NCBI RefSeq assembly: GCF_900182695.1
Contig: NZ_FXTK01000003.1
Location: forward strand, 1-64,000
From: Paracoccus laeviglucosivorans
GTDB lineage: Bacteria; Pseudomonadota; Alphaproteobacteria; Rhodobacterales; Rhodobacteraceae
Direction: 5' to 3'
DNA length: 64,000 nt
The position numbers were made by a program, and so were the translations under genes. Below are positions 46,469-56,670 of this stretch, piece by piece; within the stretch, counting starts at the first letter, position 1; every line of letters begins with the position of its first letter. The notes under the pieces are model-generated. The model had not been told where the DNA came from. It did not search any database and saw only the letters and a program-made list of their open reading frames with translations.

Positions 46469-47385
46469 CCTGCCTTTTGCATCGCGCGGGCTTCCCGAAA
46501 CCAGACATATAGGCCCGCGCCGACGATGATCAACGCACCGATGACGGTCCAGCGGTCAGGCAACTGACCCCAGATCAGCCAGCCCCAGAACCCGGCCCAG
46601 ATCAGCCCGGTATAGCCAAAGGGGGCGATGGCAGACGCCTCGGCCAAGGCAAATGCGCGGATCAGCAGCGCCTGCGCGACCGAGCCAAAGATGCCCAGCA
46701 GCACGAAAGCCCACAGATCGCCCATGGCGATGGGCTGCCAAAAGAACGGCACGGCCAGCGATGTGACCGCAGTGCCGATCATCGCCGACCACAGGATCGA
46801 GGTGGCGGTCGAATCCTCGCGCGCCAGCCGCGTCAGGATCGCGCCCGCGGCATAGGTGAATGCCCCGATCAGCGGCAGGATTGCGGCGGGCTGGAATACG
46901 CCCGCGCCGGGGCGAATGATGATCAGCGCGCCGATCAGCGCCACGACGATGCCGACAATGCGGCGCAAGCCGATGGATTCGCCGAGAAACAGCGCGGCAG
47001 CCAGCGTGATCAGGACGGGGTTGATGTCCATGATCGCCGTCGCCTCGGCCAGTCCGATATGCTGAAGCGCCGTGAAGAACAGCCCGATCGAACCAAGCTG
47101 CATCACCGCCCGCATCATCTGCACCTTGGGCTTTTTGCTGCGGATGGTCCGGGGCAAGGCCGAACGCACCACCAATGCCACCAGCACAAGGTTCGAGATG
47201 AAGCGGAACCAGACGATCTGGATCGGGTGATAGCTTTCGGTCAGGTGCTTGGCGGTCGCGTCCATCAGCGTGAAGGTAAAGATCGCCAGCAGTAAAAGCC
47301 CGATCCCCTGCATCTGCGTCTTGCGCGCCGGATCCCCCGGTGCTGCGATGATCTGGGGGATCGCCCCGCTGTCTGGCTGGCTCAT
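46465..47385 (-). CDS. EamA/DMT family transporter
   Basis: A 306-residue protein with ten predicted membrane helices in two EamA repeats (for example LLLLAIFTFTLMDATAKHL and, in the second repeat, TAVTSLAVPFFW, PFGYTGLIWAGFWGWLIWG). Drug/metabolite exporters of this family act on amino acids, nucleotides or toxic metabolites; no substrate can be given. The ATG at 47385 has an AGAGAGGTCC-type ribosome site; an upstream in-frame start is less likely. It shares an ATGA with the acyltransferase gene. Confidence 0.88.
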   Translation of the reverse strand: MSQPDSGAIPQIIAAPGDPARKTQMQGIGLLLLAIFTFTLMDATAKHLTESYHPIQIVWFRFISNLVLVALVVRSALPRTIRSKKPKVQMMRAVMQLGSIGLFFTALQHIGLAEATAIMDINPVLITLAAALFLGESIGLRRIVGIVVALIGALIIIRPGAGVFQPAAILPLIGAFTYAAGAILTRLAREDSTATSILWSAMIGTAVTSLAVPFFWQPIAMGDLWAFVLLGIFGSVAQALLIRAFALAEASAIAPFGYTGLIWAGFWGWLIWGQLPDRWTVIGALIIVGAGLYVWFREARAMQKAG

Positions 47386-47447
47386 CTGGACCTCTCTGCG
47401 CGTGGTTATGCCCGTCCGTGGCGGCGGGGTCCATGGGGGCGCAAACG

Positions 47448-47476
47448 AAAAACGGCCGCGACTGGGCGCGGCCGTT
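47448..47476 (-). terminator. Intrinsic terminator of tkt
   Basis: A perfect 10-bp stem AACGGCCGCG/CGCGGCCGTT (47451-47460, 47467-47476) with loop ACTGGG (+ strand). On the - strand the stem runs directly into TTTTTCGTTT. It lies 21 bases past the tkt stop and ahead of the EamA gene. Confidence 0.92.
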
Positions 47477-47496
47477 TCGGGATGCATGGGGCTGGA

Positions 47497-49515
47497 TCAG
47501 TCCAGCAGGCGGCGCGCCTCGGCCACGGTCGCTTCGGCGGTGATGCCGAATTCGCGGTAAAGCGTCGGTGCGGGGGCGGACGCGCCAAAGCCGGTCATGC
47601 CGATGAAGCCCGCTTTTTTCGACTTGCCGCGTTCACCCAGCAGCAGCCAGTCCCACGGCTGGCGCACGGCAGCCTCGATCGCGATGCGGACCGGGCCTTT
47701 GGGCAGGACTTCCTTGCGATAGGCTTCGGACTGTTCGCGGAACAGCTCCATCGAGGGGACCGAGACCACGCGGGTCGGCACACCCTGCGCTTCCAGCATG
47801 TCGCGGGCAGCAACGGCAATTTCAACCTCGGAGCCGGTTGCCATCAGCACGACCTTGGCCTTGTCCGATGCTTCGCGCAGCACATAGGCGCCCTTGGCGG
47901 TCAGGTTCTCGCCTGCTTCCTCGCGCAGCGTGGGCAGGTTCTGACGCGACAGCGCCAGCACCGAAGGCGTGGTTTCCGACGACAGCGCGATTTCCCATGC
48001 CTCGGCGGTTTCGATCACGTCGCAGGGGCGGAAGGTCATGGTGTTCGGCGTTGCACGCAGCATGGCCAGATGTTCGACCGGCTGGTGGGTCGGGCCATCT
48101 TCGCCCAGCCCGATGCTGTCATGCGTCATGACATAGACCACCGGCAGACCCATCAGTGCCGACAGACGCATTGCGCCACGGGCGTAATCGGTGAAGCACA
48201 TGAAGGTGCCGCCATAGGGGCGGAAGCCGCCATGCAGCCAGATGCCGTTCATCGCCGCCGCCATGCCGTGTTCGCGGATGCCGTAGTTGATGTAGCGGCC
48301 CGTGCGGTTCTCGGCCGAGAACACGCCCAGATCCTTGGTCTTGGTGTTGTTGGAACCGGTCAGATCCGCGCTGCCGCCGATGGTTTCAGGCAGTTCGGGG
48401 TTCACGACTTCCAGCACCATTTCGCTGGCCTTGCGGGTCGCGACCTTTGGCTTGGCGGTCAGCGCCTGTTCCTTCAGCGCGGCGATGGTCGGGGCCAGCT
48501 TGTCGCTGACCGCGCCCGAGATGCGGCGGGCGAATTCGTCGCGATTGGCTGCCGCATCGACGCGGGTGTTCCACGCCTCACGCTCGGCGCGGCCGCGGGC
48601 ACCGATGGCACGCCATTCGTCAAGAATGTCGGCGGGGATGACAAAGGAACCGTGATCCCAGCCATAGGCGGCACGGGTCGCGGCGATTTCCTCGGCACCA
48701 AGGGGCGAGCCATGCGCGCCCGATGTGTCCTGTTTCTTGGGCGAGCCGTAGCCGATGATCGTCTTGCACGACACGAAGACCGGACGGTCATCCGCGCCCG
48801 ACGCCGCATCGGTCAACGCGCGGTCAATATCGGCGGCGTCATGGCCGTCGCAGGACAGCACGCGCCAGCCCGAGGCCTCGAAACGCTTCAACTGGTCGGT
48901 CGCATCCGACAACGACACGCGGCCGTCGATGGTGATGTCGTTATTGTCCCAAAGAACGATCAGGTTCTTCAGTTTCTGCATACCGGCAAGGCCAATGGCT
49001 TCCTGGCTAATGCCCTCCATCAGGCAGCCGTCACCGGCGATGACCCAGGTTTTGTGGCTGCAAAGATCGGCACCGTATTGCGCGCGCATCGCTTCTTCGG
49101 CGATGGCAAAGCCAACGGCGGTGGCGATGCCCTGACCCAGCGGGCCGGTCGTCGTCTCGACGCCCTCGGCATGGCCGTATTCCGGGTGGCCGGCGGTGAT
49201 CGCGCCCCATTGGCGGAAATTCTTGATCTGCTCCAGCGACATCTGTTCGTAGCCGGTCAGGTGCAGCAGCGAATAGATCAGCATCGAGCCATGGCCCGCC
49301 GACAGCACGAAACGGTCGCGGTCGAACCAGTTCGGGGCCGAGGCGTCGAATTTCATGTGTTTGCTGAACAGCACCGTGGCGACGTCCGCCATGCCCATGG
49401 GCATTCCGGGGTGGCCGGAATTCGCGGCCTCGACGGCGTCCATCGAAAGTGCGCGGATGGCGGCGGCAAGGCGCCAGTGGTCGGGGTCTGCCTTGCGGCG
49501 GGCGGCGATATCCAT
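47497..49515 (-). CDS. tkt: Transketolase
   Basis: A 672-residue thiamine-diphosphate enzyme of the pentose phosphate (and possibly Calvin) cycle. The N-terminal ThDP-binding motif [18 protein letters not shown]...NN is present, as is [20 protein letters not shown]; the C-terminal half includes [19 protein letters not shown] and [23 protein letters not shown]. The ATG at 49515 is the normal start; the in-frame extension upstream is unconserved. It is monocistronic, closed by a strong terminator, and divergent from the glycosyltransferase-like gene. Confidence 0.96.
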   Translation of the reverse strand: MDIAARRKADPDHWRLAAAIRALSMDAVEAANSGHPGMPMGMADVATVLFSKHMKFDASAPNWFDRDRFVLSAGHGSMLIYSLLHLTGYEQMSLEQIKNFRQWGAITAGHPEYGHAEGVETTTGPLGQGIATAVGFAIAEEAMRAQYGADLCSHKTWVIAGDGCLMEGISQEAIGLAGMQKLKNLIVLWDNNDITIDGRVSLSDATDQLKRFEASGWRVLSCDGHDAADIDRALTDAASGADDRPVFVSCKTIIGYGSPKKQDTSGAHGSPLGAEEIAATRAAYGWDHGSFVIPADILDEWRAIGARGRAEREAWNTRVDAAANRDEFARRISGAVSDKLAPTIAALKEQALTAKPKVATRKASEMVLEVVNPELPETIGGSADLTGSNNTKTKDLGVFSAENRTGRYINYGIREHGMAAAMNGIWLHGGFRPYGGTFMCFTDYARGAMRLSALMGLPVVYVMTHDSIGLGEDGPTHQPVEHLAMLRATPNTMTFRPCDVIETAEAWEIALSSETTPSVLALSRQNLPTLREEAGENLTAKGAYVLREASDKAKVVLMATGSEVEIAVAARDMLEAQGVPTRVVSVPSMELFREQSEAYRKEVLPKGPVRIAIEAAVRQPWDWLLLGERGKSKKAGFIGMTGFGASAPAPTLYREFGITAEATVAEARRLLD

Positions 49516-49618
49516 GGTCTGAATTCCGTGCTGGAGGATGCGGCACTTCCTGATATGCAGGCAAGGGCAAGGTTGCAACCCGCGACCTTCGTCTGGCGGA
49601 ACGCAGGCAGGGGCCAAT

Positions 49619-51604
49619 ATGACACAGGATCACCCGCTTCTGGGCTTTCGGCAGGACCGCATCGGGGCAAGGTTGATCTGCCTTCTGGACATGATGCGGC
49701 TTTGCGAAAGGTTCGGCACTTCCGGGCGTTACCTGTGGCTTTCGCAACCGGACGGCCCATATCCCGAACTGACGGATCCGCGCGATTTCCTGTCGGATGC
49801 GGTCATCGCCAGCCATATCGATCTGGTGGATAGCCTCCCCGACCGCAGCGGACGCGAGGTGCTGCGCGACACCGCGCCCGGCATGAACTCTACCCGTTTC
49901 GCCGAGCGTTTGGCATCGGGTCAGGGTTTTCTGTGCGACTCGATGTCGGACCTGACGCGCTTTACCGATGAGACACCTGAGGCCGCCGCCCAGCAGGTGC
50001 GCCGCATCGCCGCCGGGCTGGAGCTTGCGCCCGCCATCCGCGATGCGCTGGCCCATGCCCGTGCCCGCGTAGCCATGGCGGGCGGTGGCCAGCCCATCGC
50101 CATCCACGTCCGGCGCGGCGATATTCTGGACGGCGATCCGTGGAGCTATTCCTGCTGGCCCAGCAAATATGTGCCGGATGAATTTTTCCGTGCCTTTGCC
50201 GAACAGACCGATGGGCCTGTCGTCGCATTCTCGGATACGCCTGCCGCGATTGCGCATCTGGCGCAGGGCAATCCGCGCATCGTGCCGGTCGCGGGGCTTT
50301 TCGACGATCCGGCGCTTTCGGTCGCGCAGCGCGATCTGTTGGAACTGCTGCTGATGGGCGAATGCTTCGAAGTGGGGGCGCCCAGCCAAAGCGCGTTTTC
50401 ACAAGCCGCATCGGTCATCGGCGGTGCAAGGATCGTGCCGTTACCGGTCGCATTGCCGCCGGATGCCAAGGTCGCCGCCAATGACGCGCTGCTGCGCCGC
50501 GTCGTCGAAGCACCCGACAGTTTCTTCGCGCCGGGCGATCTGGCGCAATCGGTCACTTATGCCGCGCCCTATGCAGTTGCCGCCGGACGCGGGGCCGAGC
50601 CGGTCGAGGCACTGGCCGATCGCCGCGATCTGCTGGAGCGGTTCCCGTTCCTGTTTCGCGAACTGGCGGTGGCGGCCCTGGCCGTCGGACAAAAGGCCCG
50701 CGCCCGAAAACTGGCGCGACAAGGGCTGAAATCGCAGCTGATGCGCAATCGCGACAAGCCACAATGCCGTCAGGTGCTGATCGTGCTGGGCGAGGATGTT
50801 GCACCCGATGCACCGGAAGCATCGACCGAAACAGCTGATCTGCATGCGCAATTCCTGACGATGTGCTTTACCGGACGAACGGCGCAGGGGGTGATCGTGC
50901 CGTCACTGGCGCATCGGCTGATGTCGCAGCCGGGTGCGGCAGCGCAGGCGCTGCTGTTTGATCCGGCGCTTGTGCCCGATCTGGCCCGCGCAGGGCTGGA
51001 TGTGCTGGCCCAGACCGAGGGGGACGAGGATCAGGGTAGCGTGCTTCCGCTATGGACGCTGCGCAGCGACTGGCTTGAACTGGTCGGTGATCCCGCCGCG
51101 CGACGTGAAATCCTGACACAGGAACTGCCGCGCAAGATCAGCTTCGCCCGTGACCTGCTGATACAGGTCGAAGCTGCGCTGCAAAAAGGCGAGCCACCGG
51201 AAAGGCCCGATCCGCTGGGCCTGCTGCGGCTGGGTTTCTGCGCCACGCAACTGCGCCTGCATGGCCGGCTTAAGCGCTCCTTCACGGTGCTGCATTGGCT
51301 GGACAGCGCGCAGCCCGATGATGTGCTGACCCATAAGCGCCTTGCAGATGCCTGTTTTGCGGCGGGCAATGCCAAGGCCGGGATGCGTTGGCTTGACTCG
51401 GCGCGTGATCTTGCCCCGGATAATGTCCTGCTTAAACTTTCAGCAGCGGTTCGCCTGATCGAGACGGGCGACCGCAAGGCTGCGAAGCATCTGCAGACGC
51501 AGGCAGCCGAGCTTTGGCCTGAGCTTGAGCTTGCGCGAAAGTTCCGTGGCCGCCTGAAACGCATCGAGCGGGATATGCAGGCGTTGCCCGAAAAACGGGC
51601 CTGA
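49619..51604 (+). CDS. Large protein with a fucosyltransferase-like N-terminal domain
   Basis: A 661-residue protein I do not recognise as a named family. Near the N-terminus, [22 protein letters not shown] resembles the first Rossmann unit of GT11/O-fucosyltransferase enzymes. [12 protein letters not shown] (~161-172) is their H-x-R-R-G-D donor-phosphate loop, and [30 protein letters not shown] (~240-270) matches their D-x2-LM-x-C ... S-x-F-S region. The C-terminal ~400 residues are Ala/Leu-rich and helical, with TPR-like pairs near the end. No signal peptide or membrane segment is seen. It may transfer fucose or another sugar from a GDP-sugar; this is inferred from motifs. The ATG at 49619 has only a weak ribosome site. 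Confidence 0.75.
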   Translation: MTQDHPLLGFRQDRIGARLICLLDMMRLCERFGTSGRYLWLSQPDGPYPELTDPRDFLSDAVIASHIDLVDSLPDRSGREVLRDTAPGMNSTRFAERLASGQGFLCDSMSDLTRFTDETPEAAAQQVRRIAAGLELAPAIRDALAHARARVAMAGGGQPIAIHVRRGDILDGDPWSYSCWPSKYVPDEFFRAFAEQTDGPVVAFSDTPAAIAHLAQGNPRIVPVAGLFDDPALSVAQRDLLELLLMGECFEVGAPSQSAFSQAASVIGGARIVPLPVALPPDAKVAANDALLRRVVEAPDSFFAPGDLAQSVTYAAPYAVAAGRGAEPVEALADRRDLLERFPFLFRELAVAALAVGQKARARKLARQGLKSQLMRNRDKPQCRQVLIVLGEDVAPDAPEASTETADLHAQFLTMCFTGRTAQGVIVPSLAHRLMSQPGAAAQALLFDPALVPDLARAGLDVLAQTEGDEDQGSVLPLWTLRSDWLELVGDPAARREILTQELPRKISFARDLLIQVEAALQKGEPPERPDPLGLLRLGFCATQLRLHGRLKRSFTVLHWLDSAQPDDVLTHKRLADACFAAGNAKAGMRWLDSARDLAPDNVLLKLSAAVRLIETGDRKAAKHLQTQAAELWPELELARKFRGRLKRIERDMQALPEKRA

Positions 51605-51624
51605 CATCACCGGCCCTTCGACAG

Positions 51625-51642
51625 CGTTGCAAAAACGTTGCA
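51625..51642. promoter_or_regulatory. CGTTGCA direct repeat / TGCAA-TTGCA dyad before the purine permease
   Basis: CGTTGCA occurs at 51625-51631 and 51636-51642, 11 bases apart, and the pair also forms TGCAAaaacgTTGCA (51628-51642). It lies 52 bases before the permease ATG, in the short gap after the preceding stop. It could be an operator of a LacI- or GntR-type protein, but no cognate regulator is nearby. Confidence 0.35.
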
Positions 51643-51694
51643 TTCGCCGGAAGCTGAATCCCAGTTGATCGCAAAGCGTATCAAGGGGGCGGGC

Positions 51695-53188
51695 ATGGCA
51701 GAACAGGCACTGAAGGCAGCGGTGGATCCGGTCGATGAGGTGCTGCCACCCCTGCGAATGACGACATTGGGTCTGCAGCATGTTCTGGTGATGTATGCGG
51801 GCGCGGTCGCGGTGCCGCTGATCGTCGGGCGGGCGCTGAAACTTGCGCCTCAGGACGTGGCCTTTCTGATCTCGGCCGACCTATTCTGCTGCGGGATCGC
51901 GACGATCATCCAGTCGCTGGGCGTGACGCGGTATTTCGGCATACAGCTTCCGGTGATGATGGGTGTGACATTCGCCTCGGTCGGGCCGATGGTGGCGATG
52001 GCCAATGCCTATCCCGGCCCGGATGGTGCACGCATGATCTTTGGGGCGATCATCGGCGCGGGGATCATCGCGATGCTGATTGCGCCGTTTATCGGGCGGA
52101 TGCTGAAATTCTTTCCGCCGCTGGTGACAGGCACGATCATTCTGGTCATCGGCGTCAGTCTGATGCGCGTCGGGATCAACTGGATTTTCGGAAACCCGGT
52201 CGGGCCGACAGCGCCCAAGATCATCGATCCGGTCGCGGCGGGTTGGCTGAACCAGCTTAAGGACATGGCGGGCAGCGGTGCCGTTCCCGCATTGCCCGAA
52301 GGGTTCAACGTTGCGCCTAGCGTGCAGAACCCGCTTTATGCCCGGCCGGTCAATATCGTCATTTCAGGCGTGGTTCTGTTGGCGATTCTGCTGATCGCCC
52401 GTTTCGGCAAAGGGTTCGTCGCCAATATCGCCGTGCTTTTGGGAATGCTGGTCGGCGCTGTGCTGACCATCCTGCTGGGTCAGATGACCTTTGAGAAGGT
52501 GGCCGAGGCGTCGTGGTTCGGACTTGTGACGCCGTTTCATTTCGGAATGCCGATCTTTGATCCTGTGCTGATCCTGACCATGGTGCTGGTGATGATCGTC
52601 GTAATGATCGAATCGACCGGCATGTTTCTGGCCTTGGGCGACATGACGGGCCGCGAGATCACACCAAGGCGCCTGACCGCCGGGTTGCGCACCGACGGTC
52701 TGGGCACGCTGATCGGAGGTATCTTCAACACCTTTCCCTATACCTCGTTCAGCCAGAATGTCGGGCTTGTCGGTGTGACGGGCATCCGCTCGCGCTATAT
52801 CTGCGTGGTGGGCGGGGCGATCCTGATCCTGTTCGGGCTCGTCCCCAAGATGGGCGCCGCGGTCGAGGCGCTGCCGACCGCCGTGCTGGGCGGTGCGGGT
52901 CTGGTCATGTTCGGCATGGTCGCGGCGACCGGCATCCGCATCCTGTCCACGGTGGATTTCGCGGGCAATCGCAACAACCTGTTCGTGGTGGCGGTGTCGC
53001 TGGGCTTCGGGATGATCCCGCTGATCGCGCCCGATTTCAAACAATGGATGCCGCATTCGATCCACCCGTTGGTGGAATCAGGCATCCTGCTGGCGACCAT
53101 CGCGGCAGTCGTGCTGAACGCATTCTTCAACGGTTCGGGCGGCTCGACCGATGATGCAAAACGCGCGGCCAGCATGGCCGATCATTAG
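51695..53188 (+). CDS. NCS2 family nucleobase permease (xanthine/urate type)
   Basis: A 497-residue polytopic membrane protein with about 14 helices. The NCS2 signature is visible as SQNVGLVGVTGIRSRY, where Gly after the Thr is typical of purine (xanthine or uric acid) carriers rather than uracil carriers. MIESTGMFLALGDMTGREI is likewise of the XanQ/PucJ type. The ATG at 51695 has a strong AAGGGGG ribosome site; an earlier in-frame ATG adds 19 unconserved residues. The stop overlaps the convergent CBS-domain gene by 4 bases. The exact purine is not determined. Confidence 0.9.
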   Translation: MAEQALKAAVDPVDEVLPPLRMTTLGLQHVLVMYAGAVAVPLIVGRALKLAPQDVAFLISADLFCCGIATIIQSLGVTRYFGIQLPVMMGVTFASVGPMVAMANAYPGPDGARMIFGAIIGAGIIAMLIAPFIGRMLKFFPPLVTGTIILVIGVSLMRVGINWIFGNPVGPTAPKIIDPVAAGWLNQLKDMAGSGAVPALPEGFNVAPSVQNPLYARPVNIVISGVVLLAILLIARFGKGFVANIAVLLGMLVGAVLTILLGQMTFEKVAEASWFGLVTPFHFGMPIFDPVLILTMVLVMIVVMIESTGMFLALGDMTGREITPRRLTAGLRTDGLGTLIGGIFNTFPYTSFSQNVGLVGVTGIRSRYICVVGGAILILFGLVPKMGAAVEALPTAVLGGAGLVMFGMVAATGIRILSTVDFAGNRNNLFVVAVSLGFGMIPLIAPDFKQWMPHSIHPLVESGILLATIAAVVLNAFFNGSGGSTDDAKRAASMADH

Positions 53189-54045
53189 GGTTGAAGCGGC
53201 CTGATGCGCAGCCGCGTCAGACGGTTTTCGCGTCGGGCCACTACCTCGATACGAAAGCCGCCAATGGAAAATGCCTGTCCCGGCGCGGGAATCGACTGGG
53301 CCATGTGAATGACCAGCCCGGCGATGGTATTCGCCTCGTCGTCGGGAAGTTTCCAGTCCAGCGCGCGGTTCAGGTCGCGGATCGTCATTGCGCCGTCTAT
53401 CAGATAATCGCCCGCAGCGTTTGGCGTCAGGGTCTGCATCGCCTCGGCATCGTGTTCGTCGACGATTTCGCCCACGATCTCCTCAAGAATGTCTTCCAGC
53501 GTCACAAGCCCGCGCAGGCTGCCATATTCGTCAACAACCAGCGCGAAATGCGTGCGGCGTTTCAGAAATTCGCGCAATTGCTCGTCCAGCGGCGTGGTGT
53601 CGGGCACGAAATAGGGCGGCATCGCCACGCTGAGCAGGTCGAAATCTGCCAGCGCATCCGCGCCGTTGTCGCGCACGGCCCGGCTGACCGCACGCAGCAG
53701 GTCCTTGGCATGGATGACGCCCACGACATTCTCTCGTTCGCCGGAGAACACGGGCAGACGGGTGTGATGGCTGGCCAGCACCCGGTCCAGCACATTTCGC
53801 GCGGGCAGGCTGCTGTCGATCATTTCTATGGCCGAGCGGTGCAGCATCACCTCTTCGACGGCGCGTTCGCCCAGATCCAGCATTCCAAGAAACCGATCGC
53901 GCTGATCCTTGTGCGAGGGATCGGCAGGCGTCTCGGTTGCCAGCACATCGGCCAGCCGCTGTTCGACCGTCGCAATGGGCGGGGGCGCGCGCAAACCCAG
54001 ACGCGCCAGCAGTCGATCAAGCGGGCCTGCAAAACGGCCGGTCAT
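53185..54045 (-). CDS. CorC/HlyC family CBS-domain protein
   Basis: A 286-residue cytoplasmic protein with two CBS domains (~residues 65-185; VMLHRSAIEMID and FALVVDEYGSLRGLVTLEDILEEIVGEI) and a C-terminal CorC_HlyC transporter-associated domain (DYLIDGAMTIRDLNRALDWKLPDDEANTIAGLVI). It has no N-terminal DUF21 membrane domain, so it is of the soluble CorC/TlyC type, a putative regulator of Mg/Co efflux. The start overlaps the xerD stop by 4 bases. In many alphaproteobacteria it is near ybeY and lnt instead; those are not here. Confidence 0.88.
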   Translation of the reverse strand: MTGRFAGPLDRLLARLGLRAPPPIATVEQRLADVLATETPADPSHKDQRDRFLGMLDLGERAVEEVMLHRSAIEMIDSSLPARNVLDRVLASHHTRLPVFSGERENVVGVIHAKDLLRAVSRAVRDNGADALADFDLLSVAMPPYFVPDTTPLDEQLREFLKRRTHFALVVDEYGSLRGLVTLEDILEEIVGEIVDEHDAEAMQTLTPNAAGDYLIDGAMTIRDLNRALDWKLPDDEANTIAGLVIHMAQSIPAPGQAFSIGGFRIEVVARRENRLTRLRIRPLQP

Positions 54046-55028
54046 TCGTCGTCCTCATCCTCGTGACGGGTTGCCAGCGGATGGTGGTTCAGCACCAGAT
54101 CACGCATCCGGGCGTCGATGACATGGGTGTAAATCTCGGTCGTGCCCAGATCGGCATGACCCAGCAGGCTTTGGATGGCGCGCAGATCCGCGCCGCCTTC
54201 AAGCAGATGGGTGGCGAATGCGTGGCGGATGACATGGGGCGAAACGCGGGCCGGATCAATCCCCGCCGCCAGTGCCAACTGGTTCAACAGCCCGTTCATC
54301 GCCTGCCGCGTCATATGGCCTTCGGCGCTGGGGGCGGGAAACAGCCAGCGCCCGCCCTTTCCTGCGACCAGCTTGCCCAAGGGGGATACCGCAGGCGCCT
54401 TGTCCCGCAGCGTGATCCAATCGCGCAGCGCATCGCGCGCCGGGCCGTTCAGCGGCACCATGCGCTCTTTGCCGCCCTTGCCCTTGATCAGCAGCAATTG
54501 CGGATTGCCGCGGCAACCGTTGACCGGCAGCGTCACCAATTCGCTGACGCGCATACCCGTGGCATAGATCATCTCGAACAGTGCCAAATTCCGTGCCCGC
54601 TCGGTCGCATTGCGGCCAAGCTGGGGCAGGGCGTCCAGCAGCGCCTGCACTTCGGTGCGGTCCAGCGTGCGGGGCAAGCGTTTGGCCCGGCCCGGTCCGG
54701 CGATGCGACCGGCGGGATCGTCTTCGCGCCAGCCTTCCTCAAGCGCAAAGCGCGTCAGCTGACGGATCGCGGAAAGACGGCGGGCACGCGTGGCCCGCGA
54801 CAGCCCCTGTGCATCGCAATAGACCAGATAATCTTCGATCTGATCGCGGCTGACCTGCAAAAGATCGCTGTCATGCCCCACCAGCCAGGCCGAGAAATCG
54901 GCCAGATCGCGGCCATAGGCCAGCAGCGTATTGCGGGCCGCGCCCGCCTCGGCGGCCTGCGCATCCAGAAATGCCGAAATCCGGCGACGGTCGCCGGGAT
55001 CTGCCGCGCTTCCAGAACCGCGGGGCAT
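54042..55028 (-). CDS. xerD: Tyrosine recombinase XerD
   Basis: A 328-residue site-specific recombinase that resolves chromosome dimers at dif with XerC. The catalytic residues are in place: Arg160 (ATGMRVSEL), Lys184 (KGKGGKER), His265-x-x-Arg268 (SPHVIRHAFATHLL), His291 (LLGHADLGTTEIY) and Tyr300. The N-terminal SAM-like domain spans ~15-105. It is a core housekeeping gene, not part of a mobile element: no att site or phage gene is nearby. It starts 4 bases after the upstream hypothetical gene and ends overlapping the CBS gene. Confidence 0.93.
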   Translation of the reverse strand: MPRGSGSAADPGDRRRISAFLDAQAAEAGAARNTLLAYGRDLADFSAWLVGHDSDLLQVSRDQIEDYLVYCDAQGLSRATRARRLSAIRQLTRFALEEGWREDDPAGRIAGPGRAKRLPRTLDRTEVQALLDALPQLGRNATERARNLALFEMIYATGMRVSELVTLPVNGCRGNPQLLLIKGKGGKERMVPLNGPARDALRDWITLRDKAPAVSPLGKLVAGKGGRWLFPAPSAEGHMTRQAMNGLLNQLALAAGIDPARVSPHVIRHAFATHLLEGGADLRAIQSLLGHADLGTTEIYTHVIDARMRDLVLNHHPLATRHEDEDDE

Positions 55029-55032
55029 GGCG

Positions 55033-56670
55033 TCAGGGCTCCGCCATCAGGCCGCCGGGTCCGGCAGTCACCATGGGCGCAAGGATCAGTTCAACCGCAG
55101 CCTGACGGGCAACTTCGCCCTGATCCAGCGCGCGCAGCGTGCGCAAACCCTGGGCTGCGCGGGCCAGATCGCCGTCCAGACCCGCATCCGTATCCGCGAT
55201 GGCGTCAAGCAACGCCTCTCCGCGACGATTGCCCGTGATCTGCTGGGCAGGCCGCTCGGCAAGGGGTGTATCGGCGCGAAAGGCCTGCAGCAGAACGCTG
55301 GCCCGATCGGCGCCATTGCCCGAGGGTGGGCGGGCGTCGGCCAGACCGCTGGCGAAATCCAGCAACCACAAGTCAAAGGGCTGCGCATCCGCCGAAGGTT
55401 CGGACACCACCTGCCATTGCCCCGATTGCAGCGCCAGCCATAGACCGATCTGCCCGGCACGCCCCGGCAGGGACATCGCGCCGATCTCGGCCCCGACCAT
55501 ATCCGCCAGCGCGGGACCAAGCCCAGCGGCGACCATCAGATCAAAGGCGGGGGGCAACGCAGCCTCGATCCCAGCGCGGTCGCGCGTGGACAGGGCGTTT
55601 ACCAGCGTCTGGATAGCGGCGGCCCGGTCCCACACCCCGCCCGAGGCGGCGGGCTTTTGTTCGACGTAGATTTCGCGCAGGCGGGAGGACGGGATCGCTC
55701 CGGCACGGGCCAGCCGTTCCGCCGCATCCAATCGCGCCTTCCAGCCGCCATTCTGGTCCAGATCGGCCAAGGCAAAGGCCAGCGGCAGGTTCGAGGACGG
55801 CAGCGGTTGCCCGATGGCTTCGTGCAGGCGCAGGTCCAGCGGCGTCACGACGCTGGGCGGTGGCAGCATTTCAGAGGAATCCGAAAAACCGTCATCCAGA
55901 TAATGCGCCAGCAAGGTCGCCATTTGCGGATCAATCTGCCCCAAACCGTCGGCGCCGTGGAACACCAGCGCTGCCGCGGCCCAGTCGCCGCCCATCGCGA
56001 GGCAGAAAATCCGCGCGGGGAAACTGGGCGCGACGCCGGGCGTCCGGTCCATGATCGCGCAGGCCTCGGCCTCGTCGCCGGACAGCAGGGCGATGTCGAA
56101 CAACCTGCGGAAGCGTTGGGGATCTGCGGGGCCGGCGGTCAGCAACAGTTCCTTGGCGGCGCCGGTGGCACCCATGTCCAAAAGCTTGTCCACGCGGGCC
56201 AGAAACAGCGCGCCTTCGGTGCCCGGCGCGGCCTTGGGGGGCTGAAGCTGGGCGGCCAACAGCCGCCGTTCCAGCCGCCGCAACATCGGCAGGCGCGGGT
56301 TCGAGGCAAGCACCTGCTGCGCCAGCACCATGCCGTCACTGTCGCCCCAAAGCGTATCCGGCAGGCCAGCAGTGCGCGGCGAAACCGTGCCCTTGCTGTC
56401 GGGATTGCCCTGACCCAGCCGCGTGACGCCCACGGGTTCGACCGCACCGCTGGGTGCGATCTGCTGGCGCGATTTGCGCTGCAATTCCTTGGGGCGCGGC
56501 TCTCCGGGTCGCCACGCCGAGACGGTTCCCGGCTGCTGGATGCTACCCGAAAGCCAATCGCTTGCCGACAGCGGTGGTCGGGCAAAACCCGGCCCGGCGG
56601 CCCATGCAAGACAGGCCGCAGTCGTCATCAGCCCAAGGCCGATCTTTTGTCTGACATTAGTCGAGGACAT
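55033..56670 (-). CDS. Conserved secreted helical-repeat protein, function unknown
   Basis: A 545-residue protein with a signal peptide (cleavage near GPGFARP, residue ~30), a Pro/Gly/Ser-rich stretch, then an all-helical Ala/Leu-rich body with TPR- or SEL1-like helix pairs (for example LARVDKLLDMGATGAAKELLLTAG, RFRRLFDIALLSGDEAEACAIMDR). I do not recognise a Pfam family with certainty; rhodobacterial relatives are sometimes labelled antifreeze-like proteins, which is not informative. Its ATG (56670) overlaps the end of the upstream membrane-protein gene by 14 bases, and xerD follows 4 bases after its stop. Probably periplasmic. Confidence 0.75.
   Translation of the reverse strand: MSSTNVRQKIGLGLMTTAACLAWAAGPGFARPPLSASDWLSGSIQQPGTVSAWRPGEPRPKELQRKSRQQIAPSGAVEPVGVTRLGQGNPDSKGTVSPRTAGLPDTLWGDSDGMVLAQQVLASNPRLPMLRRLERRLLAAQLQPPKAAPGTEGALFLARVDKLLDMGATGAAKELLLTAGPADPQRFRRLFDIALLSGDEAEACAIMDRTPGVAPSFPARIFCLAMGGDWAAAALVFHGADGLGQIDPQMATLLAHYLDDGFSDSSEMLPPPSVVTPLDLRLHEAIGQPLPSSNLPLAFALADLDQNGGWKARLDAAERLARAGAIPSSRLREIYVEQKPAASGGVWDRAAAIQTLVNALSTRDRAGIEAALPPAFDLMVAAGLGPALADMVGAEIGAMSLPGRAGQIGLWLALQSGQWQVVSEPSADAQPFDLWLLDFASGLADARPPSGNGADRASVLLQAFRADTPLAERPAQQITGNRRGEALLDAIADTDAGLDGDLARAAQGLRTLRALDQGEVARQAAVELILAPMVTAGPGGLMAEP

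Noticed and set aside
47482-49833. Long + strand open frame (783 codons) opposite tkt
   Set aside because: Shadow of transketolase; it would also cross the tkt terminator and the start of the divergent gene.
54042-55028. Tyrosine recombinase as a sign of an integrated element
   Set aside because: Sequence and setting fit housekeeping XerD; no tRNA, att repeats, phage or transfer genes are near.
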